Part shown: positions 1-11,765 of the stretch, in pieces
Layout of the letters: every line of letters begins with the position of its first letter
How positions within the stretch are numbered: the first letter of the stretch is position 1
Assembly (NCBI RefSeq): GCF_000208745.1
Contig: NC_030854.1
Location: 31,439,972 to 31,503,971, forward strand
DNA: 64,000 bases
Reading direction: 5' to 3'
Source of the DNA: Theobroma cacao
Taxonomy: Eukaryota; Streptophyta; Magnoliopsida; Malvales; Malvaceae
Program-made: the position numbers and the translations under genes
Notes under the pieces: generated by a model
The model's database searches: none
The model's input: only the letters and a program-made list of their open reading frames with translations
Told to the model about the DNA's origin: nothing

Positions 1-1249
1 CGTAGGTTCACAGTCCTCTTTACTTTTGTTTATTCGGGGGCCCTCTTGTTATTGTAAATTAAATTAAATATTTTGGCTTACTGTATTTCAGTATGTATAA
101 ATTTATTTAGCTTTTACGCTATAAAAATTATTCACGTATAACTCTATAAATATTGTTTTATAAGAAAATAGAATATTTTCCTTAATATTTCTTTTATTTT
201 CTTATTATATTCAAATAACCGTAATTTCGTTTTAAATGAAGATTTTAGACTTTTAAACTCATTTTGAATATGAATTATGTGTTTTGTACTTGTATATTAC
301 GTTTTAGCCAGTTTCAAAATTTTTGAGAAAAAAATGACCAAAATACCCTTGTGTGGCGAAAATTTTATTTTGATTGTTTTTGATCTAAAATAGTATATAT
401 TCTCTAAAAACTCGGTATTTAACAATGATTGCTCACAGAAAAGGAAAGAAACTGATATGTAAGTCTTGCGGGGTTCCGGTTGGCATTCCGAATAATGAGT
501 GTCAATCGGGACGTCGCGACGATTGTCATGGGCCTGAGGCAGGTTCCGGATCGTGACAATATATATATATATATATATTATAGATATGTAACTAAAATAA
601 ATTCATATGAAATACATGGATTTAATATAAAATAGTAAGAAAAAGAAGGAAGTATGGAATTATTGAGTTAGGATTTTATTAAAAAAAAAGCAGTAATATT
701 GAAAAACGAAAAAGGAAAACTGAGAGAGTCAAATTCCTTTTTAAAAAATTAAGATTTATTGTTACGTGCATTACACATAATTTTTTTTGTTTTTGATAAT
801 AATTATATAAATACAAATGTTTATAAAGTATAAATTTTAAAATATAAATAATTGAAATTTGGTAATATTAATCTACAAATTATTTAATCCTATTAGAATT
901 AACAAAATTATTTTTTCATGAAGTCATTTAATACAATTAGAATTTTTATTTATATTTATAAATAAAAATATTTAAAATGAAAATTTAAAAATATAATAGA
1001 CAAATAGTTTTATTTTCATTAATTGAAAGTTTTACCAACATCCATTGCTTTTATATATATTATAAATAGTTTAATAGGTATTCTCAAAAATAAAAATTTT
1101 TACTCATTCCCACAAAAAGAAAAAAAATAGTACAAACCCAAAATTAAAAATATTTTTTGGGATTTTTTTTTATTTTTATGTGTATTTTAATAGACAACAA
1201 TAGATATTATTTGATGGAAAAGGAAAACAAAACCACAGAATTTAGACCT
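1..1249. other. AT-rich intergenic DNA with a possible LTR end
   Basis: No gene is visible. The only GC-rich patch, about 455-558, has a CGGGACGTCGCGACG segment and ends in GGATCGTGACA just before a (TA)n run. That resembles the 3' terminus of a Ty3-type LTR, but the other end would lie outside the window. The rest is A/T homopolymer-rich sequence. Confidence 0.35.
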
Positions 1250-1420
1250 ACACATCCCTTGTTTGATAGAGTAGCAACCCAATCAACAGCCAATTTGGCT
1301 TTTCTATTCACATATTGCACTTTTACATAATCAAACTTCTGAGCAAAGCTTTAATGTCTGGATTCTTTTGAAGCTGAATTTGAGTTTATTTTTATTTGAT
1401 GGACCTGTTGTTCATAGGTT
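1250..1420 (-). pseudogene. RNase H-like domain remnant, C-terminal part
   Basis: Read on the minus strand, this gives IQLQKNPDIKALLRS, then after a frameshift FDYVKVQYVNRKANLAVDW and VATLSNKGC. The R-K/E-AN-x-x-x-D-W/x-x-A-x-L pattern is the usual end of the plant RNase H-like domain (RVT_3) found in LINEs and related genes. The matching N-terminal part lies at 5.57-5.79 kb on the same strand, on the other side of the inserted element 1569-5563. It is inactive because of the frameshift, stops and insertion. Confidence 0.5.
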
Positions 1421-2283
1421 CATAGGTATTAGAATTCTTAGGATTCTTAGCTGTCAATGGCTTTTTGTGCATTGAATCTTTGGTAATTACATAGAGGTTT
1501 TGTCCTTATCAGGTTTCTTATGTCTTTAAAATTTTTTGTCAATCAAGCTTAAGACTTGTCATGACATTGTTAATAATATAGAAATAAAATATATTTTTTT
1601 AAAGAGAAAATTATGAGAAATAATCTTTTTTGATAAGGGTATTTCAAAAATAACCATCAAAATAAATTTAACTGTTTTTAACCATATTTAGCCATGACTT
1701 AACAAAAATACATTTGAAACTATTTCAAATAAATTAAATCATTTATCACAATTTCTCCACATTTATACTTCTAATTTCTCTCTCTCACCATCCCACTATC
1801 TCTAATTTTATCGATTTATCTCTTCAGTATTCGTCTGCTATACTCCCTGTTTCTCTCTCCCGCGTTTTAAGATTTCTCCTTCTTGTGCTTTCAAGACACC
1901 AAGCGATGGTTTTGACGTGCTTGGGTGGATGACCATTTGGAAAATTTGATTTTTAGGTATTTTGGATAAAACTAAAATGGTAGAAATGATCACAGATGTT
2001 TAAAATAGCTTTTAATTAGATCCATTCGGGACCTAGACACCAATAATCTCAAAATTTTGAAATTTATAAATCTAAGTTTTCAAAGAAATTTTTTTTTTTT
2101 AGTCGAAATAAGGGTTTTACATAAGAAAATTTGTGTTTTGATTTATGAAAATATGTTAGAAACACTTTAATCAAAACCAAATTGTCAAAAAAACAATAAG
2201 AAAGGAAGAGAGTTGAGAAGATTTGAAATTTTAGTTCGTAAGTAACAACAATATTTTAGGTATTAAAGTGTAATAAAACGTTT

Positions 2284-2577
2284 TTGAATATGACGTGTAA
2301 CAACAATATTTTTTCAATATGGCGTGTAATAATAATATTTTTTTTCTATATGGTATGTAACAACTTAACCATGACGTGTCACATATTTTTGTACATGGCG
2401 TGTAACAACCTAACCAACTTAATCATGGCATGTCACATGTTTTTGTACATGGTATGTAACAATCTAACCATGGCGTGTAACAACCTAACCATGGCGTGTC
2501 ACATGTTTTTGTACATAGCGTGTAACATATTTTTGTACATGACGTATAACAATCTAACCAACCTAATCATGGCATGT
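2284..2577. repeat. Minisatellite, left part (CATGGCGTGT family)
   Basis: Irregular tandem repeats alternate two motifs, ACATGGCGTGTAACAACCTA and CATGGCGTGTCACATGTTTT, each followed by a short TTGTAC-type linker. Units are about 25-45 bp. The array continues at 5244-5420 after the inserted LTR. Its open frame (2284-2613) comes from the repeat and has no protein character. Confidence 0.85.
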
Positions 2578-5243
2578 TGTCATAACGTGCGGGTTTGGAA
2601 ATCCGACAGCTAGACGTGATGAAAAAACACTAAGAGTCGCCACCAATCTTTTTTTCTAGGTGTGATTGGTCACCTATTGACTCGATTCTAATCGACGAAA
2701 TCTTAAATTAATTTTAAGCTCGTTGAAAGAATCTTAAATTGGTCTATATTTTTCTAGATCTAGGTTCGAGAGTATGGTTACGCCCGGGGAAGGATTAGCA
2801 CCCCGGGATGCCCGTTCCATGAACGGTACCATTTTTAGATTATCATATTGGGCTTTAATCTTTAAGTTCATCATATTTCCTTAGCTATAACTTGCTTATT
2901 GTATCTCCAATTTTATTAAATTATTTTATTTGATTCTAAACTGAAATGCAAGTGTGAGGCAAGATGAAATGCATGGCGTGAGATAAAAAATGTCGGACGA
3001 ATAACCTTTATCGAGGACATTCTCCTAGATTTGCCCATCATACTAGTGGGATCGGGGTTGTTCTCTCACCTAGGGAATTATCCGAGAAATTCGCATTCGC
3101 AAATTCGACGAATAAATCCCATCATTGGGGTTATCGTACGTTTTTCTTTAAAAATAATGTTTTCGTGAATATGAACCTATTACGAGCAAAAGCCTTTTTA
3201 TTAAAGACGTTTTTCGAGCCCTCCCATCATACTGGTGGGACCCGAAGACATCCTTTCACCTAAGGAGCTTTCCGAGTGAAACTCGCATTCGCAAGATCTT
3301 CGAAAAATCCCATCATCGGGACTTAACTCGTGAGCAAAAATATCTATATGCAATGATATGCATGATGCAATAGAAATATATGTTATGTTTGTGAAGTTTA
3401 TTTTTATTTTGTTTTTTATTATTTATTATTTATTTTTTAACTAATTCTTATGTAGTAAAATTTTAGTTAAAATAAAAATTTTGAAATCTCAAAATCGAGG
3501 CCTTCTCATCGTACTGGTGAAGCCTTAATTCGAATTTCGAACCTAGAAACAATTAGCCCGAGATTGCGACTCCTCGCGTCTCGACCAATCATCCTATCAT
3601 CGGTATGATTTTGTATTCTTTCCATGGTCAATAGTATGGTACCTTAAGGTTCAATTAATATATTATTAAAACTATTAATATTTGTCATAAAACAAAGGAT
3701 TTATTGTGGTGTTTAAAAAAATAATAATAATTAAACTTTTTATTACCTTCTACTATTATTGTTTCACATTTTTTGTTAATTTAAATCCTCTAAAATATTG
3801 TCAAAAGGATTCTAAATATCATACTTAAGCCATTTAAATTTATTAAATATAAAGCTTAATCAAAAAAGAAGTGGGCTAGCCCACATGACAACCAATCCAT
3901 CACCAATCAAGAAAAAGAATAAGGCTTTTTACCTGATCGGGCTTGGTTAGCCCAAACTATTGCCGGACCTGACCCACCTCGGAGTGGGACTATTTGGGGT
4001 TTGGTGTTACAACTCCTAGACAGCAAAAACGACGTCGTTTGGCGATGGAAGGGGAGGCTTGGCAAAATCAAAACGGTGCCGTTTTATGACTCTTTGAACC
4101 TCATTTCTGCTTCTTCACTTTTTCTTCCTTTTCTCTTTAATGACCGGCTACTTCCTTTCCTCTCTATCTCCTCTCCTTTTCACTCTCTCACCACTCACCG
4201 TTACCGACCATGTCTTCCTCTTTGTCGGCTATCCCAAATGACAAACCCTCTCTCTCTCTCTCCCTTTGTGCCAGCTGATCGGGTTTTTCTCTCTCTCTCT
4301 CCCTTTGTGCCTGCCGATCGGGTTTCTCTTTCTATCTTTAGTGCCAGTCGATCGGGTTTTTCTCTCTCTCTTCCTTTGTGCCAGCCAATCGGGTTTCTCT
4401 CTATCTCTCCCTTTGTGCCTTTCCTCCTTCACCGGCGGCAGCCAAGACCGCTAGCTACCCACCAACGACGGCGCAAAAACTCCACCCTAAAGCTTTCCTA
4501 TCCGGCGACAACAAAAACCCCAAAAATCAAAATCTATCCTAGCAAAAAATCCCCCAAACACAGCTACTCTCCTCTTTCCATTGTGTATTTTTTGCTTGAT
4601 TTTTTTGGGTTTTTTTTTGGTATATTTTTTGATTTGTGGATTGTGGGTTTTTGGCTGCTAGAAAGTTAGGGTTTTTGGTCTGCAGGTGGCTAGGATTTTC
4701 TAGGGTTTTGATTGTCGATCTTTCTCTCTGTGCTACAGTGCCCCCTTTTATACTCGATCTTTCAACCGAGTACTATTCCAGCCGGATGCCCTCTTCCCAC
4801 TACTTTGCCAGACGCGAGTTTTTCGCGTCTGGCAGAGAGAGTGGTGCCTGCCAGCCGTACCATTTTTTCATCATTTTTCATTTATTTTTTATTTTTTATT
4901 TTTCTTTCCAGAAGGTTCTTGAATTTAGTTAGTCCTGATCTTGGTTTATTAGTGTTAACCTTGTTTGATCCGTTTTAGCTCAGTTTTAATTACATTGGGT
5001 ATGTTTTAGTATTTGATTCAAACTTGGGCCTGACTTTAAGTTCACTGCACCTTAATTAGACTGGATTGGTCAGTAATGTAAAACTTGGGGTTCTCAAAAC
5101 CTTGACCTTTGGACTTAACTTAAATAATAATAAAATGAACATAAAAGATGTAAAATAAAATAAATAAATAAAATACAAATAACATAGAGGTCTCTCCATT
5201 TATGAAAAGTAATCAAAAAAGGGTTAAATAAGTAATGCCTATA
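2578..5243 (+). mobile_element. Probable solo LTR of a Tat/Ogre-type Ty3 retrotransposon
   Basis: This begins TGTCATAACG and ends ATGCCTATA, where the usual terminal CA appears to have become TA. It is flanked by identical 5-bp copies of CATGT (2573-2577 and 5244-5248). Near the start is AGAGTCGCCACC, and at about 2770-2830 GGTTACGCCCGGGGAAGG followed by ATTAGCACCCCGGGATGCCC, which I recognise as sequence typical of Ogre/Tat LTRs. The second half has CGACGTCGTTT/GGTGCCGTTTT motifs and pyrimidine repeats. At 2.67 kb with no gag or pol it looks like a solo LTR. The family name rests on remembered motif similarity. Confidence 0.6.
4236..4430. repeat. Pyrimidine-rich tandem repeats inside the LTR
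   Basis: Four to five imperfect units of about 45-50 bp contain CTCTCTCTCCCTTTGTGCC followed by a GATCGGGTTT box. They create several artefactual open frames on both strands. Confidence 0.75.
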
Positions 5244-5420
5244 CATGTCACATGTTTTTGTACATGGTGTGTAACAACCTAACCATGACGTGGAACATAT
5301 TTTTTTACATGACATGTAACAACCTAACCATGACGTGTCACATATTTTTGTACATGGCGCGTAACAATCTAACCATGACGTGTAACATATTTTTATACAT
5401 GGTGTGTAACGTCATGACTT
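5244..5420. repeat. Minisatellite, right part
   Basis: This continues the array that ends at 2577. Units alternate TGTCACATGTTTTTGTACAT and GGTGTGTAACAACCTAACCA. Joining 2577 directly to 5249 recreates an ordinary repeat unit. Confidence 0.85.
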
Positions 5421-5573
5421 GTAATTTTATTAAGGATAATTTTATCCAACTTAGTTAAAAATAATTAAAATTATAAAGAAGGTTATTTTTGAAAACATCT
5501 TATCTATAACGATTATTTTTAAAATACTCCTTTTTTTTTTTAAATCATAAGAAAACTATTACACATGACCTTT

Positions 5574-5790
5574 GAATCAGTTTCCATAACATATTTTTGA
5601 AAAGTTTCTCATTCGTTGCTTCATATTCACCTGCAAGACTTGAAAAAGCTTTGACCTTTTTCCCAAACCCTATTATCATTTTATCTTTGACGATTTCTTG
5701 CCACAACCCTAATTGCAGCTAAAAGCTCCATCAACATCCACTTTTACCCTTCCATTCTCGGGTTTTTCCCACTTGAAGCCTTCCTTGGCA
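5574..5790 (-). pseudogene. RNase H-like domain remnant, N-terminal part
   Basis: Minus-strand reading gives WEKPENGRVKVDVDGAFS (about 5725-5775), the start of an RVT_3/RNase H-like domain with the catalytic-type VDGA. After a frameshift it continues as MIIGFGKKVKAFSSLAGEYE. Just before the insertion point comes METDSK, and the reading resumes after the inserted element as VMTSLKLD, which rebuilds the E-S/T-D-S segment of this domain. The fold is broken by the MULE insertion and at least one frameshift. Confidence 0.5.
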
Positions 5791-6497
5791 TGAATCACAC
5801 CCCCGCCCCCCAAAATTCAGCTACAAGTCCAACCCAACCCTTGTAATCCTATCAACTATCATCCTTCCATCAGGCATCTTGCTTTGAAAACTGGTTTCAC
5901 ATCTTCCTTTCAAATCTTGTTAAGGATTTGAAAATTAAGATATAGTTTTCCTTTCAAGTCCCTGTTCTTTAAGTTTATTCTTTTTATATTTCAAATATAG
6001 TTGGAAACGAGAATATTCATCGTAATCTAAATTTGCTTTAAGACGCTACTTCACAATTACCGTAAACAATAGCCATGCACGTGCAAGGTTCCTTGCCTTC
6101 AAAATAAACTTTAGCATTGGCACACCGAGTTTTTGGCAACATACATAGCAAATCTTTTAAAACATTATAAAATATCAAGGTAATAGAGGTGAAAAAAATC
6201 TTAATCCAATTCCAACGTTTTCCTGGGCTAAATTAAATGATTTAGAGGCAAAAAGATCTAAATTATATGACCAAGTAATATTTTTACAAAAGCAAAAATA
6301 CGAGGATAAATGTGTTAACAGCTGCTCAAACTTTTAAGTTCCTATTAAGTGACTTGAGCATGCAGCACAAGATTATTTGAGTACAAAGTAATAAAGAAAT
6401 TATCTTGTCGTCCCAAGCATGCGCTGCCTGTCAGTGTTTACCAGTTTACGTGAACACAAATAATTATACTATAAAGCTTCATCATCTCTTCCGATCA
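5791..6497. other. Intergenic region upstream of the P450 gene
   Basis: No coding sequence recognised. It presumably contains the promoter of the P450 gene, but apart from the TATA-like sequences noted separately I see no distinctive element. Confidence 0.4.
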
Positions 6498-6506
6498 CAT
6501 ATAAAT
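6469..6506 (+). promoter_or_regulatory. Candidate TATA boxes of the P450 gene
   Basis: CTATAAAG (about 6469-6476) and ATATAAATC (about 6499-6507) lie 60 and 30 bases before the first ATG at 6530. If the second is used, transcription would begin near 6530 and the ATG at 6563 would be the practical start. The first would allow either start. Confidence 0.35.
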
Positions 6507-6529
6507 CTGAATCCAATGATCAACTGCCA

Positions 6530-8098
6530 ATGACACAATTTTTTTTTTTTTATTTTTCAGAAATGGGAACCTGTTTCATCATCATCGGTCTCATGATCGC
6601 CTTCTTCATCTCCGTCCTTCTTAAATCTCTCTTAAGCCTTCTTACCAAGAAAACAACTCACCAACTTCCTCCAGGGCCCTTTGCAATTCCATTCATTGGC
6701 AACCTGTTTTGGCTACATAAGCCTTTTCCCCAAATCATGGCCCTGGCTCCCACCCTGCATTCAAAATATGGTCCAATTTACACTCTCAGAGTAGGTTCCA
6801 AACCAATCATCATTATTGGCAGCCACTCCCTTGCCCATCAAGCCTTGATTGTTCAGGGTGCCGTCTTTTCTGACCGCCCTCCAGCACTTGCCAGTGAAAA
6901 ATTATTTAGCTGTGATCAGCATAATATCACCTCGGCATTTCATGGCCCTACATGGCTCCTCTTCCGCCGTAATCTTGTTTCTAATATTCTCCATTCTTCG
7001 AAAATAAAATCCTACGCGTGTGCTCGTAAATGGGCAATCCAAATCTTAATCGACGACCTAAAGTCCCAGTCAGATTTCGTCGATAATGGTATTCAAGTAA
7101 TGGAACCAATCCAACATGCCATTTTTTGTTTGTTAGTTTACATGTGCTTTGGTCAAAAGCTTGAGCGAAAGCAAATCAAAGACATCAGGGACGTACAGCG
7201 TCGTGTGCTGCTAAGTTTCAACAGATCCAAAATGATAAATCTCTTTCCAAGGTTTGGGAAAATTTTCTTTCATCAGAGTTGGAAGGAGCTCCTCACGCTT
7301 CGAAAAGACCAGGAAGAAACACTGGTTCCTTTAATAAGAGCGAGAAGGGCATTAAAAGACAAAAATATTTTCCAGGAGTCTTTCCTTCCTTACGTTGATA
7401 CATTGTTTGATTTAAACCTTCCGGAGCAGAAGAGAAAGCTTGAAGAAAAGGAAATTGTGACATTGTGCTCTGAGTTCTTTACTGGGGGTACCGATACTAC
7501 GGCCACATCTTTGCAATGGATCATGGCAAATTTAGTGAAGTACCAACATATCCAAGACAAGTTGTTCGAGGAGATTAAAGGGGTTATAGGAGATGGAGAA
7601 GTAGAGATAAAGGAAGATGATCTGCGAAAGATGCCATATCTTAGAGCTGTTATTTTGGAAGGCTTAAGGCGTCATCCCCCGAGCCTTTTTCTAGTCCCAC
7701 ATTCTGTGACAAAAGATGTCTTGTTGCATGGTTTTTTGGTGCCAAAGGATAGTGTTGTAACTCTCACGGTGGGAGAAATGGGAAGGGATCCAAAGGTATG
7801 GGAAAATCCAATGGAATTCAAGCCTGAGAGATTCTTAAACGGTGATGATGGAGAAGCTTTTGATTTTACTGGAAGAAAAGAGATCAAGATGATGCCATTT
7901 GGTGTAGGGAGGAGGATGTGCCCAGCATATAATTTGGCAATGCTTCACCTTGAGTACTTTGTGGCAAACTTGGTTTGGCATTTCAAGTGGTCTAATTTGA
8001 AAGGACATGATGTGGACTTGACTGAAAAACATGAATTTACTAGTGTAATGCAAAATTCACTGCAGGTGCACATTACTCCTAGATTGCATGTGAACTAA
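6530..8098 (+). CDS. Cytochrome P450, CYP89A-type, intronless
   Basis: A haem-thiolate monooxygenase of 522 aa, or 511 aa if translation starts at Met12 (6563). Met12 opens the typical hydrophobic ER anchor (GTCFIIIGLMIAFFISVLL) and I prefer it, because the preceding MTQFFFFYFSE is unusual. Visible landmarks are the proline hinge LPPGP, I-helix oxygen-binding FFTGGTDTTATS (about 316-327), K-helix E377-G-L-R380, the PERF motif in EFKPERF, and the haem loop PFGVGRRMCPA with thiolate ligand Cys464. The position after Cys-Pro is Ala where Gly is usual. Lack of introns, length and overall sequence fit the CYP89A clade. Arabidopsis CYP89A9 acts on chlorophyll catabolites, but the substrate here cannot be inferred. 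A polyadenylation-like AATAAATAAG follows at about 8160. Confidence 0.9.
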   Translation: MTQFFFFYFSEMGTCFIIIGLMIAFFISVLLKSLLSLLTKKTTHQLPPGPFAIPFIGNLFWLHKPFPQIMALAPTLHSKYGPIYTLRVGSKPIIIIGSHSLAHQALIVQGAVFSDRPPALASEKLFSCDQHNITSAFHGPTWLLFRRNLVSNILHSSKIKSYACARKWAIQILIDDLKSQSDFVDNGIQVMEPIQHAIFCLLVYMCFGQKLERKQIKDIRDVQRRVLLSFNRSKMINLFPRFGKIFFHQSWKELLTLRKDQEETLVPLIRARRALKDKNIFQESFLPYVDTLFDLNLPEQKRKLEEKEIVTLCSEFFTGGTDTTATSLQWIMANLVKYQHIQDKLFEEIKGVIGDGEVEIKEDDLRKMPYLRAVILEGLRRHPPSLFLVPHSVTKDVLLHGFLVPKDSVVTLTVGEMGRDPKVWENPMEFKPERFLNGDDGEAFDFTGRKEIKMMPFGVGRRMCPAYNLAMLHLEYFVANLVWHFKWSNLKGHDVDLTEKHEFTSVMQNSLQVHITPRLHVN

Positions 8099-9642
8099 TT
8101 AGTCTTGTTTATTCCTCCTTGTGGTTTACTCTACATATGAAGAGTTGTATATCCATTGCTAATAAATAAGAAAATCATGTCACAAATTCCAGACTTTAAG
8201 TTTTGGTTATTATTCCTCTTTGAAATGGTTGAATTTTAAAGTTCTAATTCATTCACATCTGTTACACTTTTAATATTTATCCCCCAAATTGCACCCATTA
8301 ATTAACTCAAGTTGGATTGGCACACCCATCTATAGTTTTATTTAATATTTTAAACAAGGTCATAAATGGTAGGAGCTTCTTTTTTCTTTTTTTAAAAAAG
8401 GGTAGTAAATGAATGCTTGATTACAAAAAATAATCATAATAAATACGTGCTCATGGGTATATATCTAATGGGTAATCATTACCTTAAGCTTAAGGAGTAA
8501 CTTATATAAATTTTTTTCATGCAAAAAAATATTTGAATTTTAGTAGATTTGTACATGGATCAAGTGACCCAATAGGTCCACTGGCTCAACTAGGTTTGGC
8601 CCGAGATTTGGGCAAGATTTTCTGGACTCAGGTCTGGCCTGGCTCAAGATTATTATAATATTTTTTTTGAAAAGCAAGATTATTATAATATTAATCAACA
8701 TTATATTTTCATTTAATTTTTGTTTTAAAATTTTATTATAAGAATATATATATATATTTTTAACATTTTAATAATAAAAATAACTTAAGAAGGTTTAAAT
8801 AGACAAGCTGAGCCAAAGCCTCAGCGTGAGACTTTTAGGTGCCAACGCATGGCTTGGGTTTAAGGACACCTCTAGATTTTAATTTTCTTTCTTTCTTCTT
8901 TAGCTTTTTTTTTTTCATTTAACATTCATAAGTAAAAAAAGATAAAAATGGAAAAAAATATTCATACCCACCCATTTGATAGCGTAGTTATCATAATCGG
9001 ATCCGACAATAATCCATTCAAGGCTCCATCTCGGGTCAATGGAGTCATTCGCATTAATATTGGGTTAATAAAAATATTTTAAAATATTATATTATATAAA
9101 TATTCTGCATAATTATATAAATGAAATACATTAACATTTAACAAAATTACAAATAAAAACTCTTTTTTTTATTTTGAGATTCTATATACAAGTAGAAATT
9201 TCATTAACACAACAACGCATTACTCAACATAAATGTCATAAATGTTATTTTCAATAGGAAATCAGTGACAAACTAAATAAAGCAACAAATTTAATCCACG
9301 CTCCTCCCCAAGCCCAACACTTGGACACGACCTACAAATTTACCCATGGCTCACGCACGTCTTGGAAACCACCCCTCTTCACTGACCGTTGGAGGATCCA
9401 AGCTCACCTCAAGGAGTTATGAAGCTTTAATGTATGGATGGGTTGGCCACAGGGAAGCCAAGCTCGGCAGTTGTAGGTGGTGTCCTACAAGATCATTTAG
9501 GCGTTGTAAAAGAGATACGTTCGATCATGCCCTCTTATTAACGAAAGTGATTCCAAAAATGTTATCTTATGAGCCAACAACAGTAGTAGTGCTACTTGTT
9601 GTAGAATGAAAATTATCTCCAACCTCGTGGAAAGCACCTCCA
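8099..9642. other. Intergenic region, AT-rich, with transposon-like pieces
   Basis: The P450 3' UTR probably ends near 8180. About 8555-8880 has GC-richer ends (CCCAATAGGTCCACTGGCTC, and GGCTTGGGTTTAAGGACACC) around an AT core and looks like a worn MITE or hAT-type fragment. The plus-strand open frame 9346-9609 is not recognised and I do not call it a gene. Confidence 0.4.
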
Positions 9643-11765
9643 TGTAAATACAGACCATGTAACTGGTCCCATCTTCCAACAAATTTCCTGCAGCAATTGT
9701 TCTTCCTTGAACATAGTAGTCTATACTTTCAGTCACTTCTGTCAAAAGATGAGCTGCTTCAAGCATCTGTTCATCATAGGGAACTAGAAGTGGTTAATCC
9801 AGAAAGTCAAATCTGTGATGTCAATTGCAAGTTGAGAAGTGAAATTTTTTTTTTTTAATTTGTTAGTAAAATGACAAGGCATTAATTTGAATCCAGAAAG
9901 TCGGATTTCAAACTGATAAAATCTCTTCAAGCTTTTTAAAAAAAATGTTAACTGATCAAACAATGGAAAATTAAATTGACTTCGGTAAAGAATTAAAGTG
10001 AAGGTTAGAAAATGGGACTACCATAGTCCGCGCCTCCAGACTTATAATCAAATATGCATGATATTCATCATCAGTCACTTCAGACAAATCAGCACTGTGA
10101 CTGCGTGTGCTCTTGTGGTAGACAGTCCAAATTCCTTTACAACCAGTTGGTTCAACCTGCAGATGACAAAATTGTGCATGCAATGATGCAAGCACAGATG
10201 AGGTTTTCCAGCACTAAGATGTGATCCGTGTACCACTGAAAATGATTAGTTAGATTAACAATGGCAACTAGAAAAATATTTACATAAATGATATCAACAA
10301 TTAAAATCTTAATCAGGAAAAATTCAGTCAGAGCTGGAGCATGGGTAGACCTCGGTAATCATTTCTGGACGAATTGACTGTCCTAGAACACAGAGGGCAC
10401 CAGTCTTTCCATGGCCAGAACAGCACACCCGAAACATTAGCCAAGACTTGACTTCAGGCACAATAAACCCACAAATCATTTGGGGTAAAAAATTCCAAAG
10501 AAGAAAACGAAATAAATGCTATAAAAATGCACAATATACAAACACAAAGAGCTTGAAGGCAATGTCTAAGCTTGATAGTAGCCACATCCAGTCAATTGCA
10601 ATAACACCAGTTTTTTTTTTTTCATTTTCCATGAACCACTTCCATGTCCATTAATCACTGAGGATTCAAGAAAAGCATTTTAACCCACAAAATAACCAGC
10701 TCATAACTACTTTGTTTGGCAATGCCAGTTGCATTCGCATCAGCATTAATCCTTAAGCCATATGAGAAGTCCTTCAAAGGGCCAACATTAATTAATGAGT
10801 CCCTCACTGCAAGCAAGAAAGTCTTCAGCACACATAGAGGGAGGGAAACATTTGTAGGGTAAAAGACTAAAAAGCAATAACCATAATTATGATGAACCAT
10901 GCAGCATATGATATGTTGAACAAGTGTAATAAATAACAAAAATAGCATTTATCTCTTGATGGTAACTGCAGTCTAAATTATATTGAGACATCATGAACCC
11001 AATAACTAATTTCTCGAACCTATTACACAAACAAACTTCAGAACAACTACAATTTTAACAGATGAACTCTCAAGATGAGAAATCATGAGAACAGCAGCTA
11101 AAATCCACAGGAATGAAGCAATTGTCCAGTTTTTTACTTTGACTGCAAAGATAGAATCTTTAATACTAATTTAGATGCTCAATTGTTAGATAGATTTAGT
11201 CATTTGATTGTTCTATTCCCCAGGATAAAGCTTAAAGAAATCACCCAAAGGCCCTGTATTACTTATAGAATGGTACACCACCTTTGCTGACTCAGTGTTA
11301 TTTGGGGGCCGAACCATACAAAGAAAGCTCTTCATTGCCAACCATAGTTTGCAAAGCATCAGAAGATGACCTTCGCAATCGCTTTTCCAGAGGGACATCA
11401 CCTTCAACATCTCCAACCAACACAAAAACCTAAAACCCTTGTTAATTTGTGTTTTCTTTACAAAGCACCATGACCAACTCTGCCATGTAAAACAAAGATT
11501 GTCTACCAATTCAATTAATTGTGACATCAAACCCAAAAAAGACGCAGATATTATTCTTCAGCTTAAAAGGAAACTAAAATACAACAAAATACTAGTGAAA
11601 ATCCAAATGACAACCAAATGAAAACACTTATCGCCCATCATAAAGAAGGGTCAACAGTAACAGTTCTCCAGTCTTTGTTGATAGCAAGGTTACATCATTT
11701 AGTAACCAAGTTGCACTAGCAGCATCAAGTTCTATGCGGAAATTTGATCTCGAAAGGTCTTGACT
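9643..11765 (-). pseudogene. CPSF160: CPSF160 central-region exons, truncated and displaced
   Basis: Minus-strand exons in normal order match the middle of plant CPSF160, the large scaffold of the mRNA cleavage and polyadenylation specificity factor. They are: about 11640-11760 (FRIELDAASATWLLNDV, TLLSTKTGELLLLT); 11290-11480 (GDVEGDVPLEKRLRRSSSDA, ELSLYGSAPNNTESA); 10670-10810 (AVRDSLINVGPLKDFSYGL); 10355-10430 (CCSGHGKTGALCVLGQSIRP); 10010-10170 (GCKGIWTVYHKS, YHAYLIISLEARTM); and 9655-9775 (LLTEVTESIDYYVQGRTIAA). Introns are retained, so this is a genomic duplicate and not a retrocopy. Homology stops near 9643 inside what was the next intron. The N-terminal and C-terminal exons are missing here. 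The C-terminal exons sit at 24.9-29.5 kb, upstream on this strand, so the order is scrambled. No intact protein is possible. Confidence 0.8.

Larger units (their letters stand above)
1569..5563. mobile_element. Mutator-like (MULE) non-autonomous element carrying a minisatellite
   Basis: The 9-bp flanks catgacatt (1560-1568) and catgacctt (5564-5572) differ at one base, as expected for a worn MULE target-site duplication. Inside the left end is GGTATTTCAAAAATAACC (about 1638-1655). The right end carries the inverted counterpart, which reads GTTTTCAAAAATAACC and GGAGTATTTTAAAAATAATC on the minus strand, so there are long degenerate terminal inverted repeats. No transposase ORF is visible. The interior is a minisatellite (2284-2577 and 5244-5420) that was later split by an LTR. 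The exact ends are uncertain by several bases. Confidence 0.5.

Noticed and set aside
2284..2613. 109-codon open frame with CNNLTM repeats
   Set aside because: It is entirely minisatellite and runs into the LTR.
4001..4669. 222-codon open frame rich in Ser/Leu/Pro
   Set aside because: It lies in the pyrimidine-rich interior of the LTR, where other frames and the opposite strand are equally open. There is no domain.
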